Assembly: GCF_002233755.1 (NCBI RefSeq)
Contig: NZ_NIFO01000005.1
Coordinates: forward strand, 124,001-188,000
DNA: 64,000 nucleotides
DNA from: Acinetobacter piscicola
GTDB taxonomy: Bacteria > Pseudomonadota > Gammaproteobacteria > Pseudomonadales > Moraxellaceae
Reading direction: 5' to 3'
Under the pieces are notes generated by a model. It was given only the letters and a program-made list of their open reading frames with translations, did not search any database and was not told the DNA's origin. Each line of letters starts with the position of its first letter. Within the stretch, counting starts at the first letter, position 1. Below, one piece after another: positions 1 to 9,410 of this stretch. The translations under genes and the position numbers were made by a program.

Positions 1-223
1 CTTTAAAAATGATGAAAACTTTAAAAAATACTCAGAAAAAAAGAAGGTTTTGGTACTTTATTTATACAATTTCAAATAGTGCAATTTGCTAAAAAATAAG
101 CCATAAAATTGTTAAATTTTTCTCACAAATTAACCATATCAATGTCTATTTATCAATAAAAGCGATTTAATTAGAACGCATTAGCACAACATTTTTTAGA
201 AAAACTTACGTTTCTCAATCAAA

Positions 224-263
224 ATACCTATTATCAGGTATAGATAAAATCATCAATACCTGA
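224..263. promoter_or_regulatory. NarL-like heptamer operator upstream of the response regulator
   Basis: Seen directly: TACCTAT (225-231), a 2-nt spacer, then TCAGGTA (234-240), which is TACCTGA on the other strand. A third heptamer, TACCTGA, lies at 257-263. The 7-2-7 inverted arrangement of TACYYMT-like heptamers is the known binding geometry of NarL-family regulators. The next gene encodes a NarL/LuxR-type response regulator, so autoregulation is a reasonable inference. The rest of 1-301 is AT-rich with no gene. Confidence 0.5.
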
Positions 264-301
264 AAAAATGTGCGAATAAACATTGATGAGTTTTCTACAT
301 C

Positions 302-994
302 ATGAACAATGAGTTAAGTTTACCTGTTCCAGTCATTATTGTAGAAGATGAACCTCTGATACAAAAAAGGCTTACGGATATATTAATCAATATTGGATAT
401 TCAATATCAGATTTATATTTTGCCCAAAATCTAGCTCAAGCCAATGAGCAACTACAATTATATTCTGCATCATTTGCACTTGTTGATTTGGGATTACCCG
501 ATGGGAGTGGTATTGATTTTATTGAAACGTTAAAAGATTATGATCCAACCATCACCATTCTTGTTATTTCAGCATGGAGTACAGAAGACTCTATTCTCAA
601 TGCTTTAAGTGCAGGTGCGACAGGTTATGTACTAAAAGAAAGAGATGATTTGGAAGTTTCTTTGTCTATTCGTAGTGTACTTCGTGGTGGTGCACCTATT
701 GATCCATTCATTGCTCAAAAGATTCTAAAACAATTACAATTTAATGAAAAAAAACCTGTTAATAAAAATTTAAGTGATTCAAAATTAACAAATAATAATA
801 GTGTTCTTTCAAAACGAGAATTGGGGATTTTAGAACTCGTTGCACAAGGTTTAAGTAACAAAGAAATTGCGGATCAACTTACATTATCACGATACACGGT
901 TGAATCTCATATTAAACATATTTATCGGAAACTTGCGGTATGCAACAGAGCCAAAGCAATCGACACAGCTCGAAATCTTGGAATACTCTATTAA
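302..994 (+). CDS. NarL/LuxR-family two-component response regulator
   Basis: A DNA-binding response regulator of 230 aa. The receiver domain (about 9-125) has acidic E15-D16, phospho-acceptor D62 (motif ALVDLGLPDGSG), S90 and K112. The LuxR-type helix-turn-helix is at 168-228, with SKRELGILELVAQGLSNKEI followed by the recognition helix TVESHIKHIYRKL. It overlaps the first histidine kinase gene by 55 nt and is followed by a second kinase, so one regulator probably serves two sensors. The signal is unknown. The start codon has only a weak ribosome binding site, but the receiver domain begins directly after it. The heptamer palindrome at 225-240 suggests autoregulation. Confidence 0.93.
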   Translation: MNNELSLPVPVIIVEDEPLIQKRLTDILINIGYSISDLYFAQNLAQANEQLQLYSASFALVDLGLPDGSGIDFIETLKDYDPTITILVISAWSTEDSILNALSAGATGYVLKERDDLEVSLSIRSVLRGGAPIDPFIAQKILKQLQFNEKKPVNKNLSDSKLTNNNSVLSKRELGILELVAQGLSNKEIADQLTLSRYTVESHIKHIYRKLAVCNRAKAIDTARNLGILY

Positions 995-2886
995 TATTAC
1001 AGTGTATTGTTTTTATTTGTATTTTTTTTAGTTTTGCACAAAATTTATTTGCTGAATCATTATTAGAAACCGATTTTAATAATCACAATAATCCATGCGC
1101 AGTGAAAATTCTAACAACACAAGTTGTTAAAGCGAATAAAAATTTAGCGCAAGTCCCTCAACAAGGTTGGCAAAACGTTCAATTACCCGATAATTGGGAA
1201 AACCGTTGGCCAGGTTATTCAGGCTCTGTTTGGTATCGAATCGTTTGGGAGTATCGATGTCGTGATGGTCAAGAGAAGCGTCCATTGGCCTTACTTATTG
1301 ACCGAATCATTATTGCAGGGATTGTATATAGCAATAATGAACTAATTTGGCATGATAAATCTCTTGTCAAACCTTTATCACGCAGCTGGAATATGCCTCG
1401 TTTTTGGATTTTACCATCAACATCATTAAATCAAGGTCGCAATGAAGTTTTAGTCAGAGTAGTGGGCGTCGCAACGCAGAATTCAGGTTTAGGTATTGTA
1501 AGTATTGATAATGCTGAAAAAATAAACAATATGCATGAAAAATTGATGTTCGAACGTAGAACGCTTTATTTTATTAATTTACTCATTACACTCGTTTTTG
1601 GAACAACTAGCTTTTTAATTTGGTTATTTAGACGCAGAGAAATTGCTTTTGGCTGGTTTGCTTTAAATTGTTTATTTTGGGCACTGTTTGTTAGTAACTT
1701 ACTCATCACAGAACCCTTTCCTTTCACTGACAGTTTAATTCACTCTCGTTTAAATCTTATTTTTTTGGTGGCTTATGCCTACACACTTTGTCTATTTGTT
1801 TGGCGCTTTGCTAATGTCATATTTGCGACTGTAGAAAAAATATTACTTACTTTAACCCTTGTAGTTACGATCATTTTATTACTAATTCCAGATCAATATC
1901 TATCAATCGCACTAAACGGTGCTTTTCTCTATAGCACTATTACTTTTGTTTCGAATTGTATTTTTGTTCAATGGATTGCATACAAAAAACGTAAATTTGA
2001 TATCTATTTACTCGCAATCGTATTCTTGTTATTTATTATTATTATTTGCCATGATTTGTATTTACTACAATCAAAGCAATTCAATAAACTGATGTGGACG
2101 CCATTTGCAGCGCCAATCACCAGTTTAGCAATTTCATTTATTCTTGCTTGGCGTATTGCAAAAAATATGCGTCATATCGAAAAATTTAACCGTACATTGA
2201 AAGAAACTGTTGAAACAGTCACTTTTGACTTAGAACAATCTTTGGATAAAAAACATCAACTCGAAATAGAAAATATGCGTTTACAAGAACGTTTAAATCT
2301 AGCGCACGATTTACATGATGGTTTAGGTGGCTCAATCGTTCGTTCTATGATTTTACTAGAACATTCTGAAAAAATTGAAAAACCTCAGGTTTTGTCCATG
2401 TTTAAACTCTTACGAAATGATCTAAGACAAGTGATTGATTCAGGTTCTAGTATCGGTGCCAAAGTGCCAGAAAGCCCGATCATGTGGGTTGCACCTTTAC
2501 GCCATCGTTTCGTACAACTCTTTGAGGAAATGGATATTCAATCGACTTGGACGCTTGCAAATCAATGGGAGTTGATCCCACACCCCTTACATTGTTTAAC
2601 ATTGTCACGTGTCGCTGAAGAAGCGCTCACCAATATTATTAAACACAGTCAGGCAACAAAGGTTGAACTCTCTTTAGTTGAAGATGATTCGCAACGGCTA
2701 ATTTTAGAAATTAGAGACAATGGCCAAGGCTTTATTGCGACTACCGTTCAACAAGGTTTACATGTCGGCTTACAAAGTATGCAGGTTCGTGTGAAAAGGA
2801 TTGGTGGAGAATTTGAGATTCATTCTGAAACCGGCTTAACTGTGATTCGTGCCATTGTTCCTCAAAAACCAAGAGGTGTAACGTAA
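940..2886 (+). CDS. membrane sensor histidine kinase (HisKA_3 type), copy 1
   Basis: A 648-aa sensor kinase. It has an N-terminal signal/anchor (about 14-38) and an exported domain (about 40-200) with a tryptophan-rich WENRWPGYSGSVWYRIVW segment that resembles the jelly-roll sensor domain of 7TMR-DISM proteins. About seven membrane helices follow (205-405), then a coiled coil, a dimerisation domain with phospho-acceptor H459 in LHDGLGGS, and a HATPase domain (EEALTNIIKHS N-box, DNGQGF, then GLHVGLQSM). This is the NarX/DesK class, which phosphorylates NarL-type regulators. The start lies inside the upstream regulator gene; no later start keeps the signal peptide. It is a close paralogue of the next gene. 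Confidence 0.9.
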   Translation: MQQSQSNRHSSKSWNTLLILQCIVFICIFFSFAQNLFAESLLETDFNNHNNPCAVKILTTQVVKANKNLAQVPQQGWQNVQLPDNWENRWPGYSGSVWYRIVWEYRCRDGQEKRPLALLIDRIIIAGIVYSNNELIWHDKSLVKPLSRSWNMPRFWILPSTSLNQGRNEVLVRVVGVATQNSGLGIVSIDNAEKINNMHEKLMFERRTLYFINLLITLVFGTTSFLIWLFRRREIAFGWFALNCLFWALFVSNLLITEPFPFTDSLIHSRLNLIFLVAYAYTLCLFVWRFANVIFATVEKILLTLTLVVTIILLLIPDQYLSIALNGAFLYSTITFVSNCIFVQWIAYKKRKFDIYLLAIVFLLFIIIICHDLYLLQSKQFNKLMWTPFAAPITSLAISFILAWRIAKNMRHIEKFNRTLKETVETVTFDLEQSLDKKHQLEIENMRLQERLNLAHDLHDGLGGSIVRSMILLEHSEKIEKPQVLSMFKLLRNDLRQVIDSGSSIGAKVPESPIMWVAPLRHRFVQLFEEMDIQSTWTLANQWELIPHPLHCLTLSRVAEEALTNIIKHSQATKVELSLVEDDSQRLILEIRDNGQGFIATTVQQGLHVGLQSMQVRVKRIGGEFEIHSETGLTVIRAIVPQKPRGVT

Positions 2887-3044
2887 AGAACCAAGAAAGC
2901 TTTAATACACGAAATAACAATACATTCATATTCCCATAAATTGTGTATATTATATACAAGGCATTATGACGATGAATCAGTGATGCAAAACGACAATCCA
3001 ACTTAAGCATTTTCAAAACTTTTACATCTTTGGAGAAAAGTTAA

Positions 3045-4958
3045 ATGCCCAAAGACCAGCGTACTATAAAATGTAGACAATATCATTGGATGATCTACAT
3101 TGGTTTCATTACGCTGTCACTCTTGATGACAATAAAAATATATGCCAATGACGCGCTGAGCCAAGAAAACTTAAATTGCCAAGCCATCATTTCCTCAATA
3201 CAAGCCATCAAATCAAATGCTAATCATATTAAAGCTTTACCAAAATCTGGCTGGGTGGATATAAAAAAGCTGCCCGACTACTGGGATAAAAGATGGGAAA
3301 ATTATCATACAAGTGCTTGGTATAAAGTTAATTGGGAATACCAATGTCCAAATAAACAAACAACAACACCAATCACCTTAGTCATTCAAAATATCAATAT
3401 GGCTGGAGAAATCTACTTAAATCATGAGTTTCTCTGGAAAGACCAAAATTTAGCAGAACCACTCTCCCGAAGTTGGCACACCCCTCGTTACTGGATCCTA
3501 CCTGCATCTAGTTTAAAGCATAGTGAAAATGTCCTTTGGATCAAAGTGATTGGTACGCCTACCCAAAAATCCGGTTTAGGGCAGCTTTTTTTGGGTGAAC
3601 ATACTCAAATGAAGAAGATTTATGATCGCAGCTTGCTTGAAAAACGTATTTCACCCACTCTAAGCTTTATTATTAATTTTATTATGGGCATTTTTTGCCT
3701 TATGGTCTGGGTTGTTAATCCAACAGAAAAAGCATTTAAGTGGTTTGGTTTTGTTGGAATAGGCTGGATGATCTATGTATGGGGAATGATGCGACAAGAA
3801 CCCATATTTGGCTTATCCAGTATCAATTTAGATCGTATTTGTATCTCAATTTTTTGTTTTTCCACCGTATCAGGTTGTATCGCTGCATGGCGTCTTGCCA
3901 ATAAAAAATTCCCATATCTCGAATTAATTTTATTCATTTTTTGTGGATTATCAATCTTGTGTATATTCTTTTTGCCACAGCAATATACACCTAAAATATT
4001 GAATTTTATCTTTATAAGCTGCGTGATTATTTTCTTATTAAAGTGTCTAACTTATCCCTTTATCGCCTATCAATCCAAATTAAAAGAAACCTATGTCTTA
4101 GCTATTCAATATCTAGTTTTTATTCCAATCGTGATTAATGATGCAATTTATATCATGACACTCAAAGGTCATATTTTATCGCCATACACCTCTCCAATTG
4201 GTACTTTATTGATTGGTTTTATACTTGCATTTAGACTTGCGAATAACACGAAAAGTATTGCTCATTTTAATAAAACACTTGAACAGCGTATTATCCAAGC
4301 TAAAAATGAACTTTTAAGCTCCTTAAAGAATCAACATCAACTCGCTTTGGAAAATGCGAAATTACAAGAAAGAGTCAATCTTTCCCATGATCTACATGAT
4401 GGATTAGGTGGTTCAATTTCTCGTTCCATGATGCTACTTGAAAACCACGATCACATTGAAAAAAAACAAATGTTGTCGATTTTAAAATTATTGCGTAATG
4501 ATTTAAGACAGACTATAGATTTTGGCTCCTGTTTAGATACCAAAATCCCAACAGGTCCTATTCAATGGGTTGCGCCATTACGCCACCGTTTTGTGCAATT
4601 GTTTGAAGAGTTTGAAATTCAGTCCAAATGGATCTTAGCTGAAAACTGGCAAACTCCCCCGAATGCACTTCAGTGTTTAACCATGGCTCGTATTGCAGAA
4701 GAGGCTTTAACCAATATTATTAAACACAGCCATGCAACCCAAGTTGAGTTTTCTCTCACTGAAAGTGAACAGTTTTTAATTTTAAAAATTTCTGACAATG
4801 GTATTGGCTTTGATCCTGCACAAGTAGAAACAGGTTTACATGTTGGATTACACAGTATGCAACAACGGGGTAAACGGCTTGGCGGGGTATTTGAAATAAA
4901 CTCTCACCCCAATCAAACCATTTTAACCGTTAGCCTGCCATTTCATTTGACGACATAA
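3045..4958 (+). CDS. membrane sensor histidine kinase (HisKA_3 type), copy 2
   Basis: A 637-aa paralogue of the preceding kinase with the same order of parts: signal anchor, exported domain with WDKRWENYHTSAWYKVNWEY, about seven membrane helices, phospho-acceptor H451 in LHDGLGGS, and HATPase (EEALTNIIKHS, DNGIGF, GLHVGLHSMQQR). The cytoplasmic halves are much more alike than the exported and membrane parts. This suggests a tandem duplication in which the sensor has diverged and the output has been kept. A 158-bp gap separates the two; GGAG lies 9 nt before the ATG. No second response regulator follows. Confidence 0.9.
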   Translation: MPKDQRTIKCRQYHWMIYIGFITLSLLMTIKIYANDALSQENLNCQAIISSIQAIKSNANHIKALPKSGWVDIKKLPDYWDKRWENYHTSAWYKVNWEYQCPNKQTTTPITLVIQNINMAGEIYLNHEFLWKDQNLAEPLSRSWHTPRYWILPASSLKHSENVLWIKVIGTPTQKSGLGQLFLGEHTQMKKIYDRSLLEKRISPTLSFIINFIMGIFCLMVWVVNPTEKAFKWFGFVGIGWMIYVWGMMRQEPIFGLSSINLDRICISIFCFSTVSGCIAAWRLANKKFPYLELILFIFCGLSILCIFFLPQQYTPKILNFIFISCVIIFLLKCLTYPFIAYQSKLKETYVLAIQYLVFIPIVINDAIYIMTLKGHILSPYTSPIGTLLIGFILAFRLANNTKSIAHFNKTLEQRIIQAKNELLSSLKNQHQLALENAKLQERVNLSHDLHDGLGGSISRSMMLLENHDHIEKKQMLSILKLLRNDLRQTIDFGSCLDTKIPTGPIQWVAPLRHRFVQLFEEFEIQSKWILAENWQTPPNALQCLTMARIAEEALTNIIKHSHATQVEFSLTESEQFLILKISDNGIGFDPAQVETGLHVGLHSMQQRGKRLGGVFEINSHPNQTILTVSLPFHLTT

Positions 4959-4984
4959 AAAAGAGAAGCTTTTACACTTCTCTT
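4957..4984. terminator. intrinsic terminator between convergent genes
   Basis: Perfect 8-bp stem AAGAGAAG (4961-4968) with CTTCTCTT (4977-4984) and an 8-nt loop. The A-run before it gives a U-tract on the minus strand, so it mainly serves the nuclease gene; it also follows the kinase stop directly. Confidence 0.75.
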
Positions 4985-5031
4985 GATCCAACTATGCCAG
5001 CTGGTTATTGGCTTAAATTGCTCATTCAAAA

Positions 5032-7503
5032 TTATCTTTTATGTCGAGTCAATGCAGATCCTAACGTCAATAATATCAATCCCAGTAAAGACCATAAACC
5101 AGTACTTCCACCATTGGTATCTTTAGAATCCGTTGGTGAATCGGTGCTATTTGAGTTCGAATCACTCAAATCAAGGTCAATAATGACAGGATCATGATCT
5201 GACGATCTAAATGCATCTGCATTATAAAATGCAGCGATTTGTTCAGTCGTTTTGTATTCTTCATTGTAGTCCAGCGCAGTGGGTTCATCTGCATTGATAT
5301 GCCATGCAAAAGCACGTTTCACCATCGGATATAGGCTTGAATCTGCAATCGCATGATCTAAATTCCCTGCGCCACCATTGCCATTTGCATCGCTTGCCAC
5401 ACCAAAAACATAGCTATAAGCAGTTTTACCTTGTCCAACTTTTTCATCATTGAGTAGTGTTTTATAGTTGGCTTTTTCTAAGGCCAAAATTGGATCTTCT
5501 TTGGCATAACTATTCATATCGCCCACCAATAAATAGTTAGGCTTCTCAACTTTAGTTGGATTGGTTGCGATCCATTGCATTAACTTTTGTACAGCAGTTA
5601 AACGCGTCGAATTCCAACACCCCTGTCCATCGCCTTGATCTGCATCTACCAAAGTCTTGTCTTCTGGGCAACTTCCTTTAGATTTCAAATGATTCGGTAC
5701 AATGGTAAAGATTTTTCCGCCCGATAAAGCTTGGAAACTTTGCGCCATCGTGACACGATTTTTCTGAGTTAAATCATCATAAACTACAGCTACACCCACA
5801 GGTTTTACTCGCTTGCTGTTATAGATAATAGCAACAGCGATTACATCTGTTCCTAATTTTGCAGTATTTGGTGGAATAACATATTTCCAATCTGCACCTA
5901 AAGCTTTGGTTAAGTAAGCAACTGCACTATTTTCAGCATAGCCATTATTTGCAATTTCCATCAAGGCAAAGACATCAGCATCGATGGTTTTGAGCGCATT
6001 TACCGTTTTTAAATGCTGACGATTAAACTCTGAAACTGTATTGGCACCTCGATCAGGTTTCACCCCAATTAAAGGCGAATTGTCATAATTAAGAACATTA
6101 AACGCAGCTACACGGGTTTGTTTTGTTTCTTTTGTAATGACAGTAGAATGACGTGGATTGGTATCGCTTACAAGCTCTGGTGTCTTATTTGGAATTGGTT
6201 GAATACGCCACGCATTGAAGCGGTATTCTAAAATCCCTTCTACATTTTTCAGTTGATAGCCTGTTCTTAAGGTATTCAATGCATTAAAACTTTGCGGCAA
6301 CCACGGCGTTCTATTTTGATTGTTATAACCATCATCTAAAATAATTTTTGACAATAGATTCTGTTTTGCCAAATTTACCGCTTCAACTGACTTGGCAGGA
6401 TATAAATTGGTTGGAATATATAGACGTCCTAAACTGAGCGATAATTCTCCAAAACGTCCATAATTGTAGTTTTCACTGACTGTTAACGTTTGCGGTATTT
6501 TCACCAGCATGCCTTGGTAACGCTTAGGTACATGACCTTTTGCATCCGTTAAGCTTGAGAATGGTAATTGCAGTGGCGTTGCACTCACGAGACTCGCAGC
6601 TTGCGTATTACAGGTTTGAATATTACTGCTTAGCTGATCTATTTGTAATTGGTTTTGATAGGTTGTTAAACGCCCTTTGAGAATGACTTCCTCGCCGACT
6701 TTTCCACCAGTTACAGTACTTCCAGCAGGTAAATAAACAAAGATTGCATTGCTTAAATCCGCTTTGGCTTTGCTATCAGGTGTTTGAATATATAAACCTG
6801 AAAAACCATTTTCATAACGATAATCCGCCGTAATGACGCCACGAATCACATATTGTTGATCCTGTGCTGCTGTTTGTAAATCTGCGATTGGTGTATCCAC
6901 AGTGCTACAACTAACTGAAGTTAATGGCGGAAGTGTTGTTGCATCAGTCAAATATTGATTGAATGCATTGCGCTCTGACCACTTTGACCATTCGTTGTCT
7001 AAGTCAAATGAAGCAGACGGATCAATTGAAGTCACATCATTTGTTTTTTTAATTCTGCTTAGGCTATTTTGATAACTTGTGATCGCTGTGCCCCAACCGT
7101 TATTTGCAGGTTTCTCCCCAACTCTACCAAAACGGTCAATTGGCGTACCTTTGTATAACAGCACCAAAGTATCATCACCATTGAAAGATAAGCCTGCTAC
7201 TTGATTCACTTTATTGCCAATCTCTGCTTGCAGTTCTGAACGACCAATAACAAATTTAGCCTTACTGGACAATGAACCTTGTAAAGTTACAGAAAAACTT
7301 TTACTGGTTGATCCATTGCTAAATTGTTGAATTTCATAATCAGATAAATTGACAGCACTACCATCAGGATTATAAATCTCTAACCCCTTACGGTTTGCTG
7401 TGCCGTCAATATATTGGCTAAACATAAGCTGTGCATAGCTTGGAAATGAGCAGCCTAATAGCGCCAGACTGAGGCATAAATGATGCGGTTTTAATATTTT
7501 CAT
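5032..7503 (-). CDS. ExeM/NucH-like extracellular endonuclease with GlyGly-CTERM tail
   Basis: An exported nuclease of 823 aa. It has a signal peptide (cleavage after about A24), an N-terminal lamin-tail domain (about 25-140, LMFSQYIDGTANRKGLEIYN), an OB-fold-like region (about 200-300) and an endonuclease/exonuclease/phosphatase domain (about 460-780) with NHLKSKGSC, LVGDMNSY and SDHDPVIIDL. A serine/threonine/aspartate-rich linker leads to a C-terminal GG, a hydrophobic helix and the basic end RHKR. This layout is typical of ExeM-family nucleases. The tail matches the GlyGly-CTERM signal processed by rhombosortase after type II secretion. A role in nutrient DNA use or biofilm turnover is inferred. 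The gene stands alone, convergent with the kinases. Confidence 0.9.
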   Translation of the reverse strand: MKILKPHHLCLSLALLGCSFPSYAQLMFSQYIDGTANRKGLEIYNPDGSAVNLSDYEIQQFSNGSTSKSFSVTLQGSLSSKAKFVIGRSELQAEIGNKVNQVAGLSFNGDDTLVLLYKGTPIDRFGRVGEKPANNGWGTAITSYQNSLSRIKKTNDVTSIDPSASFDLDNEWSKWSERNAFNQYLTDATTLPPLTSVSCSTVDTPIADLQTAAQDQQYVIRGVITADYRYENGFSGLYIQTPDSKAKADLSNAIFVYLPAGSTVTGGKVGEEVILKGRLTTYQNQLQIDQLSSNIQTCNTQAASLVSATPLQLPFSSLTDAKGHVPKRYQGMLVKIPQTLTVSENYNYGRFGELSLSLGRLYIPTNLYPAKSVEAVNLAKQNLLSKIILDDGYNNQNRTPWLPQSFNALNTLRTGYQLKNVEGILEYRFNAWRIQPIPNKTPELVSDTNPRHSTVITKETKQTRVAAFNVLNYDNSPLIGVKPDRGANTVSEFNRQHLKTVNALKTIDADVFALMEIANNGYAENSAVAYLTKALGADWKYVIPPNTAKLGTDVIAVAIIYNSKRVKPVGVAVVYDDLTQKNRVTMAQSFQALSGGKIFTIVPNHLKSKGSCPEDKTLVDADQGDGQGCWNSTRLTAVQKLMQWIATNPTKVEKPNYLLVGDMNSYAKEDPILALEKANYKTLLNDEKVGQGKTAYSYVFGVASDANGNGGAGNLDHAIADSSLYPMVKRAFAWHINADEPTALDYNEEYKTTEQIAAFYNADAFRSSDHDPVIIDLDLSDSNSNSTDSPTDSKDTNGGSTGLWSLLGLILLTLGSALTRHKR

Positions 7504-7631
7504 AATTTTTTTAACATTTGTTGAAATTTAAAGCAGATTAATTTTTATTAATGACAGCGTGGTGAATATTTTATGACAATTTAACATCTATACAGAATAT
7601 ATTCAATTTATCTAAAGATTGGATAAAAAAT

Positions 7632-7659
7632 TTGACTTGCCCCACTCAGGTCTTACAAT
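7632..7659 (+). promoter_or_regulatory. sigma-70 promoter of trmB
   Basis: TTGACT (7632-7637), a 16-bp spacer and TACAAT (7654-7659), about 32 nt before the trmB start codon. Confidence 0.6.
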
Positions 7660-7691
7660 ACGCCTTTTAGATTTTTAGTATTGCCAAAACG

Positions 7692-8411
7692 ATGTCAAAC
7701 GATCAAATTGAAGCACAACAAGTTGTAGATTTAGATAATTTACAAGAACACCGTGAAATTGTGACATTTATGCGTAGGTCTGCTCCGCTGAATACATCAC
7801 AACGTACTGCGCTTGAACAGCATCGTGATTTAATTTTGGAATACCCAGTTGCTGATTTACGTCAACATTTTCAACACCCTGAACGTCCATTGACAGTTGA
7901 AATCGGCTTTGGCATGGGACGTTCCTTAGTTCTTATGGCAAAGGCTAACCCTGAACGTAACTTTGTTGGTATTGAAGTGCATGTTCCGGGTATTGCACAA
8001 TGCGTATATGAAGCTGGTATGGCTGAAGTCAAAAACTTACGTGTTTTAGATGCAGATGCGATTCAAGTACTTCGTGAAATGCCTGACAATAGTATCAATA
8101 CTGTTCAATTGTACTTCCCTGATCCATGGCAAAAGAAACGTCATTTTAAACGCCGTTTTGTTTCGCATGATCGTATGCCTTTGGTTGAAGAAAAACTGGA
8201 AATCGGCGGAACGTTCCATGCAGCAACAGACTGGGAACCGTATGCAGAATGGATGCTTGATGTATTAGATAATCGTCCACGTTTAGAAAATTTAGCAGGT
8301 AAAGGCAATAGTTATCCACGCCCTGAATGGCGTCCACAAACTAAATTTGAGCGTCGTGGAATTGAATCTGGTCACAAGATCAATGACTTTATTTTTAAGA
8401 AAATAAATTAA
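7692..8411 (+). CDS. trmB: tRNA (guanine-N7-)-methyltransferase
   Basis: TrmB methylates N7 of G46 in tRNA variable loops, using S-adenosylmethionine. The 239-aa length fits the family. The SAM-binding motif VEIGFGMGRS is near residue 75 and the family signature YFPDPWQKKRHFKRR near 140; the C-terminal TKFERRG segment is also typical. It has its own promoter and a strong terminator, so it is monocistronic. Confidence 0.96.
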   Translation: MSNDQIEAQQVVDLDNLQEHREIVTFMRRSAPLNTSQRTALEQHRDLILEYPVADLRQHFQHPERPLTVEIGFGMGRSLVLMAKANPERNFVGIEVHVPGIAQCVYEAGMAEVKNLRVLDADAIQVLREMPDNSINTVQLYFPDPWQKKRHFKRRFVSHDRMPLVEEKLEIGGTFHAATDWEPYAEWMLDVLDNRPRLENLAGKGNSYPRPEWRPQTKFERRGIESGHKINDFIFKKIN

Positions 8412-8443
8412 CCCCATGATTTAAAATTTAAAACTACTTTGAG

Positions 8444-8468
8444 GCTGCAACATAGGTTGCAGCTTTTT
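8444..8468 (+). terminator. intrinsic terminator of trmB
   Basis: GCTGCAAC (8444-8451), loop ATAG, GTTGCAGC (8456-8463), then five T. Confidence 0.92.
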
Positions 8469-8493
8469 ACATCAAAAAATCAAAATCATAAAT

Positions 8494-9282
8494 TCAAAAA
8501 ACTTCCCGAATCTCGACACTCGGGTCATATTCATCCAAACGTTTTGCCAAAATATGTAAATGTCGTGTAGGTACAGCTGGAAATAAATGATGCTCTACAT
8601 GGTAAAACATGTTGTAAGTCACGACGCGTTTAAATTCATTACGGACTGTCCGAGCCATATATACATGATCTTCTGTATCATGATGCACTGTCCAAACAGC
8701 AAAGAAAGCGGTCATACATTGACCGATGAGCATAGCAATAAAGTGATATTTTAAAACAGTAATATCTAAAACAATAAAAACAGCGATTAAAACAATGATA
8801 TTGGCAAACAACTCAGCGATCATCCATTTGCGTTGAGTTGCTGTACCCACCTCAAAAGCTTTTTTATGCAACATCACAGGGAAAATTGGCCCAAACAGTA
8901 AAGCTTGCCACCATTTCATTTTCGCACTTTTGGCTTCTACATCCTCATCTTGCATACAATGCTGATGATGACGCAAGTGATTGATTTGCACTGCATGCAT
9001 TGAGCCCAACATGAGAACACTTAAAATAAACATGGTCCAATGCGTATTTCCTCGACTGATCCCTAAGGCAAAATGAAATGCATTATGGACTTGGCGTAAC
9101 CCTGTTAAAAAGAACATGAAGGAACAAAACAGTGCTGGAACATACCAAGTCTGTTGAGCAAAAAGCAATGATAACAATAACCAAGGAAGTGAAATAAGTA
9201 ATTCTGACCAAACATCTTTTGGGTTCAGTTGAACCAAATCTTTCCAATCGACTTCTTTTAATAATCTTTGATGAATATTCAT
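8494..9282 (-). CDS. membrane fatty acid desaturase-family protein
   Basis: A 262-aa integral membrane di-iron protein. The three histidine clusters of the family are present: HNAFH near 67, HLRHHQH near 103, and HVEHH near 230 (HHDTEDH precedes it). Four to five hydrophobic helices surround them. These histidines hold the di-iron centre of acyl desaturases and related hydroxylases. The substrate cannot be read from sequence; a lipid acyl chain is the family default. The protein is shorter than classical delta-9 desaturases (about 300-400 aa). It has no operon partner; the DUF2520 gene lies 130 bp upstream on the same strand. Confidence 0.85.
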   Translation of the reverse strand: MNIHQRLLKEVDWKDLVQLNPKDVWSELLISLPWLLLSLLFAQQTWYVPALFCSFMFFLTGLRQVHNAFHFALGISRGNTHWTMFILSVLMLGSMHAVQINHLRHHQHCMQDEDVEAKSAKMKWWQALLFGPIFPVMLHKKAFEVGTATQRKWMIAELFANIIVLIAVFIVLDITVLKYHFIAMLIGQCMTAFFAVWTVHHDTEDHVYMARTVRNEFKRVVTYNMFYHVEHHLFPAVPTRHLHILAKRLDEYDPSVEIREVF

Positions 9283-9410
9283 TTTATCGTTAATTATTTA
9301 ATTTTGAACCATTTCAATATATAAACAACAATATCAATATTCAAGCTGTTTTGAATTTTGTCGGTAATCAAATTCGATTTTGATTTACCCAATAAATAAT
9401 GCAATCTGCG

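Noticed and set aside
940..994. Possible frameshift joining the regulator and the first kinase
   Set aside because: The 55-nt overlap leaves a complete LuxR domain ending normally and a complete kinase signal peptide; two separate genes fit better.
4994..5197. 67-aa ORF on the plus strand
   Set aside because: Antisense to the nuclease C-terminus; no ribosome binding site or recognisable product.
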